Origin: Saccharospirillum sp043196875
GTDB lineage: Bacteria; Pseudomonadota; Gammaproteobacteria; Pseudomonadales; Natronospirillaceae
Assembly (NCBI RefSeq): GCF_043196875.1
Contig: NZ_JBEBMX010000001.1
Location: 496,001 to 560,000 of the forward strand
Reading direction: 5' to 3'
DNA: 64,000 nt
In this document: positions 60,112 to 64,000 of the stretch, piece after piece
Numbering within the stretch: the first letter of the stretch is position 1
Layout: the number at the start of each line of letters is the position of its first letter
Translations under genes and position numbers: made by a program
The notes under the pieces: model-generated
Seen by the model: only the letters and a program-made list of their open reading frames with translations
The model's database searches: none
What the model was told of the DNA's origin: nothing

Positions 60112-60849
60112 ATGACCAACATTCTCAGCCAACTGCAAAACCACCGATCCATCCGCAAGTTCACCACCGAGCCAGTAGCACAAAGCACCGTTGAAGAACT
60201 GATCCGTGCCGGTCAGGCGGCGGCCACTTCCAGCTTTATTCAGGCCTGCACCGTGATACAGGTGAGTCAGGGCGAACGGCGCGCGCGGCTGGCCGAACTT
60301 GCCAACAATCAGGCTTATATTAATGATGCGCCGGTTTTTCTGGTGTTCTGCGCTGACATGCATCGCCATCAAATTGCCTGCGATATGCACGACGCACCGA
60401 TGAAAAGCGGCTTTACCGAGCAGTTTCTGACCGCCTCGGTCGATTGCGCGCTGTTCGCCCAAAACGTCGTGGTCGCGGCTGAGAATCTGGGTCTGGGCAT
60501 CTGCTACATCGGCGCCTTGCGTAACAATCCCGAGGCTGTTGCTGAATTATTGCAATTACCGCACCTGAGCTATCCGCTGTTCGGACTGTGCATCGGCCAC
60601 CCGGACCAGAACCCGGAAGTGAAACCGCGCCTGCCACTGTCGGTTGTTTTAAAACAGGAAACTTACAGCGACGCTGACGACGAAGCCGCTCTGCGCGACT
60701 ATGATGACCAGGTGCGTCAGTACTATCAGACCCGCACCGGCAACCCACGCAGTCAAAGCTGGACCGAACAGATTTCCGGCATGCTGCAGAAAGAAGCGCG
60801 GCCACACATGCTGCCGTTTTTGCAAAGTCGTGGTTTCATCAAAGAATAA
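60112..60849 (+). CDS. nfsA: NfsA-type oxygen-insensitive NADPH nitroreductase
   Basis: 245 residues; Escherichia NfsA has 240. NfsA/FRP features: NHRSIRKFT at the N-terminus (FMN phosphate site), AATSSFIQACTVI, LGICYIGALRNNPEAVAELL, and the C-terminal KEARPHMLPFLQSRGF with the Arg that binds NADPH. It reduces nitroaromatics and quinones by two-electron steps. The ATG at 60112 has GGAG nine bases upstream. Confidence 0.93.
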   Translation: MTNILSQLQNHRSIRKFTTEPVAQSTVEELIRAGQAAATSSFIQACTVIQVSQGERRARLAELANNQAYINDAPVFLVFCADMHRHQIACDMHDAPMKSGFTEQFLTASVDCALFAQNVVVAAENLGLGICYIGALRNNPEAVAELLQLPHLSYPLFGLCIGHPDQNPEVKPRLPLSVVLKQETYSDADDEAALRDYDDQVRQYYQTRTGNPRSQSWTEQISGMLQKEARPHMLPFLQSRGFIKE

Positions 60850-60915
60850 CCACTTATAAAACAGAGGCGTCGAATAACGGCGCCCGCTCGACGCACAATT
60901 CAGGAGACGCCGTCC

Positions 60916-61494
60916 ATGCCCGAACAGGAACTGAGATCAGACTCTGTCACCCTGATCGCCTGGGTCTTTATTATCCTCGCCGCCCTTATGACCTTAATCG
61001 GCATCGCGCAAAATCTGTTGATCTACTGGCTCTATCCAGACTTTCTGCCGGAGCTGAGCCGCAACCTATCCAGTGCACCACCGCTGGCCCGTTTTCTGGC
61101 GACGCATCTGCATTGGCTGGTCGGCTTGTTTACTGCACTTTCAGCCGTGCTTTTTATTGCCGCCATCGGCGTACTGAATCGCTTCGAATGGGCGCGCAAA
61201 CTGCTGATCAATTTATTGATCATCGGCCTGGCCTGGAAAGTCATCAACCTGATACTGATGACCCTGTTTATGGCCGAACTGCCACTGGCCCGAGCCAGCA
61301 TCATTCATGGCCCTGCCGATGTGCAAAATTTCCAGACGCTTATGGTCGGTTTTAATGCCATGCTGACCATCGCCATCGGCGCGGTCTTGATTCGAATTTG
61401 TCATTATCTGAGCCTGCCGAAAGTGACCGTCGAATTCAGTAGCCTGGGATCTATTGAAGAAGTAGCGCATTATCAACCCAAAGAAAACCACTGA
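60916..61494 (+). CDS. Hypothetical four-helix membrane protein
   Basis: 192 residues with four clear membrane segments (about 10-37, 62-88, 93-120 and 140-165) and a short cytoplasmic tail. I do not recognise the family. It is preceded by GGAGA (CAGGAGACGCCGTCC ATG), a good ribosome-binding site. It stands between nfsA and the GFA gene with gaps of 66 and 55 bases. Confidence 0.75.
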   Translation: MPEQELRSDSVTLIAWVFIILAALMTLIGIAQNLLIYWLYPDFLPELSRNLSSAPPLARFLATHLHWLVGLFTALSAVLFIAAIGVLNRFEWARKLLINLLIIGLAWKVINLILMTLFMAELPLARASIIHGPADVQNFQTLMVGFNAMLTIAIGAVLIRICHYLSLPKVTVEFSSLGSIEEVAHYQPKENH

Positions 61495-61549
61495 CTGTTT
61501 TACCGGCTTTCGCCATAGCTGGATAAGTAACCAATAAAAGGAAATAACG

Positions 61550-61951
61550 ATGAGCATTGAAGGCGGCTGTTTATGCGGAAAAATACGCTACCAGATCGCC
61601 GCTCCACTGGAGAGCGCCGAGCATTGTCACTGCTCAATGTGTCGCCGCTTTCACGGTGCCGCCTTTTCCAGCTATGCCGATTTTAACCCCGATGATTTCC
61701 ACTGGCTGCAAGGCGAAGATCAGCTCGGTATTTACGAGCCCAACCCCGGTAAAGGCTGGGCCTTCTGCAAAACCTGCGGCTCCAGTTTGGGGATGCCCGG
61801 TGCCGATGGACGCTTAACCAGCGTTGCCTTAGGCACGGTAGATGGCGACCCGGGTATTCGCCCAACAGAGCATATGTTTGTTGGCTCGAAAGCGGTCTGG
61901 TATGACATAACCGATGATCTGCCACAGCATAAAACTCGCTCTAACACCTAG
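61550..61951 (+). CDS. GFA (glutathione-dependent formaldehyde-activating) family protein
   Basis: 133 residues. Zinc-binding cysteines follow the GFA/CENP-V pattern: GGCLCGKIRY (residues 5-14), CHCSMCRRFHG (about 27-37) and FCKTCGSS (about 65-72). True glutathione-dependent formaldehyde activation has been questioned for many members, so the enzymatic role is open. AAGGAAAT lies just upstream of the ATG. Confidence 0.9.
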   Translation: MSIEGGCLCGKIRYQIAAPLESAEHCHCSMCRRFHGAAFSSYADFNPDDFHWLQGEDQLGIYEPNPGKGWAFCKTCGSSLGMPGADGRLTSVALGTVDGDPGIRPTEHMFVGSKAVWYDITDDLPQHKTRSNT

Positions 61952-62001
61952 ATATCAGAATTTATCCATGCAATGGTAAAAGTGTGTATTGGTAAATAAA
62001 G

Positions 62002-62569
62002 ATGTCCAGTATGAACGAGGTCGTACGTCAGCTACGCAGGGGGAAATCTAAAGTAGAGGTTTTTCGTCTCGCCATTGCTAATGGGGGAAAAGCCGAAGAG
62101 AATTGCAAAGTACCTAGCCAAAATTCCAGACCCGGATGATGCAAGAAAATACAATAAATACCATATTGCCGTAATTATCATTCACTGCCTTTTATCTATT
62201 GCTCTCCTCAGCAACGCCTGGATCATTCTCACCAATCAAGCACCGACCATGAAAATTGTTCTTTCTAGCCTGATAATAGCTATAGCATCCACTATACTTT
62301 ATTTGCTCATTAAAAAGCGCTCAACTGGCTATCTCGCTCTGTTCTACCTATATCTTTTTGGCCTGATTTTCGGCATCGAAAACGGTTCAGAATTATCGAC
62401 TCAACTCTTGATTGATATGGGCATACAAATACTGCTCATTGCTCAAGTTGCGTTTACTAAGAAGAAGCTGTTTCCTTTCCAAAATCAAAGCCATAATAAA
62501 AAATCCAAGGATGGCATTCACATCTTTACCAAAGGGCATTATGTGAACACACCTTTTACTCAATTATAA
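62002..62569 (+). pseudogene. Membrane protein gene broken by a one-base frameshift
   Basis: ATG at 62002 (or 62011) opens MNEVVRQLRRGKSKVEVFRLAIANGGKAEE in one frame, stopped at 62137-62139. The next frame continues IAKYLAKIPDPDDARKYNKYH and then four membrane helices to TAA at 62569. Removing one A from GAGAATTGC near 62098-62102 joins the two into a smooth ~185-residue protein. The downstream part alone could start only from TTG 62075 or ATG 62081. The product's family is not recognised. The region is AT-rich. A sequencing error or programmed frameshift is possible instead of a true pseudogene. Confidence 0.55.
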
Positions 62570-62647
62570 TCGGCGGATCGGAAATAGTAGTTATGCTAAT
62601 AGATGAAACCAGTTTTGGGCTAACAATCTTTAGTAATCCAAACTTTT

Positions 62648-63544
62648 ATGCATAGCACTGACCTGAACTACACGCCTGCCCGACTTTCCGATGCAATCGA
62701 CTTAGCCAACCTTCGTGCCAGGGCTATGCAACCCAGTCTTGAATTGCTGGGCCGCTTTGATGAGCAGCGCGTTCGCCAACGATTGCTCAGCACCTTCCAG
62801 CCCGACGATACTCAAAAGATTTTTTATCAGGATAAGTTGGTCGGTTTTTATGTGTTGCTCGATAAAGTCGACCACCTCTATCTGGATCATTTCTACATCG
62901 ATCCAGAATTTCAGGGACTCGGCATTGGCGGTGTGGTGATCACTGAGATTAAAAAACTGGCTCAACAGAAGCAGCAACCGATTCGTCTGGGGGCACTCAA
63001 AGGCAGCGATTCTAATAAATTTTATCGCCGACATGGTTTTCAACAAACGCACGAAAGTGATTTCGATATCTACTACCAGCTGGAAGCACCGACGAACACG
63101 GTCGAAATAAAGCTTGCACAAGCATCGGACATCGCCACCATTCGCGATTGCGCCGAGCAGGCCTTCGCTCAGTACATCGAAGCGATTGGCAAGCGACCGG
63201 CGCCTATGGACGCCGACTTCGACAACCAGATCAGCAAGCAGCAAATCTTCATCGCTCGTTACCAGTCGCAATTTGCCGGTTATGTTGCCTGTTACCCCGA
63301 TGGCAACGCACTGCATCTGGATGCTATCGCTGTGTTGCCTGCTTTTACTGGCCGAGGTATTGGCAAGCGTTTAATCGGTTATGTAGAAGACAAAGCAAAG
63401 GCGGAAGGTTTTCAGGTGGTGGAATTATTCACCAACGAAAAGATGACCAATAACCTGTCGCTCTACCCAAGCCTGGGTTATCAGGAAACCGATCGACGTT
63501 TGGATAGCGGTTACCAAAGAGTGTTCTTTCGCAAGCCGGTTTAG
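62648..63544 (+). CDS. Tandem GNAT-domain acetyltransferase
   Basis: 298 residues forming two GNAT domains in one chain. The first (1-150) has the acetyl-CoA motif YIDPEFQGLGIGGVVI and the C-terminal FYRRHGFQQT. The second (155-298) has AVLPAFTGRGIGKRLIGYVE and YPSLGYQET. Both motif A loops look intact, so both sites may bind acetyl-CoA. The acceptor is unknown. It converges with the SnoaL-like gene, overlapping by four bases. Confidence 0.88.
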   Translation: MHSTDLNYTPARLSDAIDLANLRARAMQPSLELLGRFDEQRVRQRLLSTFQPDDTQKIFYQDKLVGFYVLLDKVDHLYLDHFYIDPEFQGLGIGGVVITEIKKLAQQKQQPIRLGALKGSDSNKFYRRHGFQQTHESDFDIYYQLEAPTNTVEIKLAQASDIATIRDCAEQAFAQYIEAIGKRPAPMDADFDNQISKQQIFIARYQSQFAGYVACYPDGNALHLDAIAVLPAFTGRGIGKRLIGYVEDKAKAEGFQVVELFTNEKMTNNLSLYPSLGYQETDRRLDSGYQRVFFRKPV

Positions 63545-63930
63545 TCGTCAGCAAAAGGGCCCAGATGTTCGGTGATGATCCACCAGCGGTCTTGTTCGAA
63601 GATCAGCACGCTGGTGCCACGGCCACCACCGGAAGCAGCTTCGCCATCGATCATTCCCTGCCAGTGAAATTCGTAGAGCGCGACGACCGAAGCGGCTGAT
63701 TGATGCACCCAATGTAATTTAGAGATGGTGTATTGCTCGTCTTCAATGCTGCGAAAATTCTGTTCGAAAATGGAGCGGACTGCGGCCTTGCCTTTAAAGG
63801 TACCGTTGGCAAAGGTTACGCAGACTTTATCGTGTAGAAGCGGTTCAACAACCGACCAGCGTTGCGACGCCAGCGCCTTTTCATAAACTTCCAAGAGTTC
63901 GGCGGGAGTCATCGCTGCGATTTCCTTCAT
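63541..63930 (-). CDS. SnoaL-like / nuclear transport factor 2-fold protein
   Basis: 129 residues. An alpha+beta cone fold is indicated by MTPAELLEVYEKALASQRWSVVEPLLHDKVCVTFANGTFKGKAAVRSIFEQNF and RWWIITEHLG. Such proteins range from polyketide cyclases and isomerases to ligand-binding or adaptor proteins, so function cannot be given. MT at residues 7-8 offers a second possible start; the first ATG is kept. Confidence 0.82.
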   Translation of the reverse strand: MKEIAAMTPAELLEVYEKALASQRWSVVEPLLHDKVCVTFANGTFKGKAAVRSIFEQNFRSIEDEQYTISKLHWVHQSAASVVALYEFHWQGMIDGEAASGGGRGTSVLIFEQDRWWIITEHLGPFADD

Positions 63931-63961
63931 CGCAAATCCACCCGAGCATTAAAGGCCAAGA

Positions 63962-64000
63962 CTACTCGTTCTTGATCGCCAAAATACGGCAACGCCGAGT
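63962..64000 (-). CDS. Possible C-terminal end of a further gene
   Basis: On the minus strand a frame open from the window edge gives TRRCRILAIKNE then TAG at 63962-63964. Only 12 codons are visible, 31 bases upstream of the SnoaL-like gene, so it may be the end of the preceding gene in an operon or chance. Confidence 0.2.
   Translation of the reverse strand, partial: TRRCRILAIKNE

Noticed and set aside
60855..60900. GCGTCGA/TCGACGC hairpin after nfsA
   Set aside because: The stem is only seven bases with no T tract, so a terminator call would be guesswork.
1..64000. tRNA, rRNA, CRISPR arrays, insertion sequences, prophage genes
   Set aside because: Looked for throughout and not found. The GGGAGACG repeats are too few, too dispersed and too palindromic to be a CRISPR array.

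Overview
The window is about 57-58 % GC by eye and densely packed, with short intergenic gaps and frequent 4-bp ATGA/GTGA overlaps. The gene set points to a Gammaproteobacterium: srkA, comF, carAB-greA, nfeD-qmcA, a PA4642-type protein beside radA, tamAB, mdlAB and rpe-gph. A marine heterotroph of the Oceanospirillales/Pseudomonadales type fits best. That assignment is an inference, since no rRNA or tRNA gene is present.

Layout. 1-5.6 kb: the tail of a PPC-repeat protein, srkA, comF, a pair of odd genes (a flagellar-rod-like mini-protein and an HEXXH protein), an XRE-type regulator and an inositol-monophosphatase-family enzyme. 5.6-12.5 kb: carAB behind a leader that looks like a transcription attenuator, then greA, nfeD and qmcA. 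12.5-18.8 kb: a siderophore uptake locus (binding protein, two permeases, ATPase, TonB receptor) with two Fur-box-like sites. 18.8-28.8 kb: dgt, radA, a PA4642-type gene, tamA and tamB. 28.8-37.4 kb: a phytanoyl-CoA-dioxygenase-like enzyme divergent from an AraC regulator, mdlAB, and a GbsR/MarR regulator heading a cyanide-insensitive-type cytochrome bd oxidase operon. 37.5-38.7 kb: an AT-rich two-gene membrane-protein operon. 38.8-46.8 kb: a GAF/HD-GYP protein, a DUF3530 protein, rpe-HAD-gph, rhlE, and a DMT exporter divergent from a MarR regulator.

46.8-57.7 kb is the most coherent accessory system. A six-gene minus-strand operon encodes a feruloyl-CoA-synthase-type ligase, a long-chain-type acyl-CoA dehydrogenase, a crotonase, an SDR dehydrogenase, a thiolase and an aroyl-CoA-type thioesterase. 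It is divergent from a TRAP transporter (dctP, dctQ, dctM) followed by a MarR regulator. Together these would import a phenylpropanoid or hydroxycinnamate-like acid, activate it to the CoA ester, shorten the side chain by two carbons and release the free aromatic acid. The 438-bp divergent promoter region holds two copies of a 21-bp operator-like sequence, one near each transcription unit.

57.7-64 kb holds NnrU, a 2TM potassium-channel-like protein, AzlCD, an NfsA-like nitroreductase, a GFA protein, a frameshifted membrane-protein gene, a tandem GNAT protein and a SnoaL-like protein.

A palindromic repeat built from GGGAGACG units lies directly after stop codons at four loci. Two copies are inside operons (carA-carB and acyl-CoA dehydrogenase-fcs). 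No IS element, CRISPR array, tRNA or rRNA was recognised.
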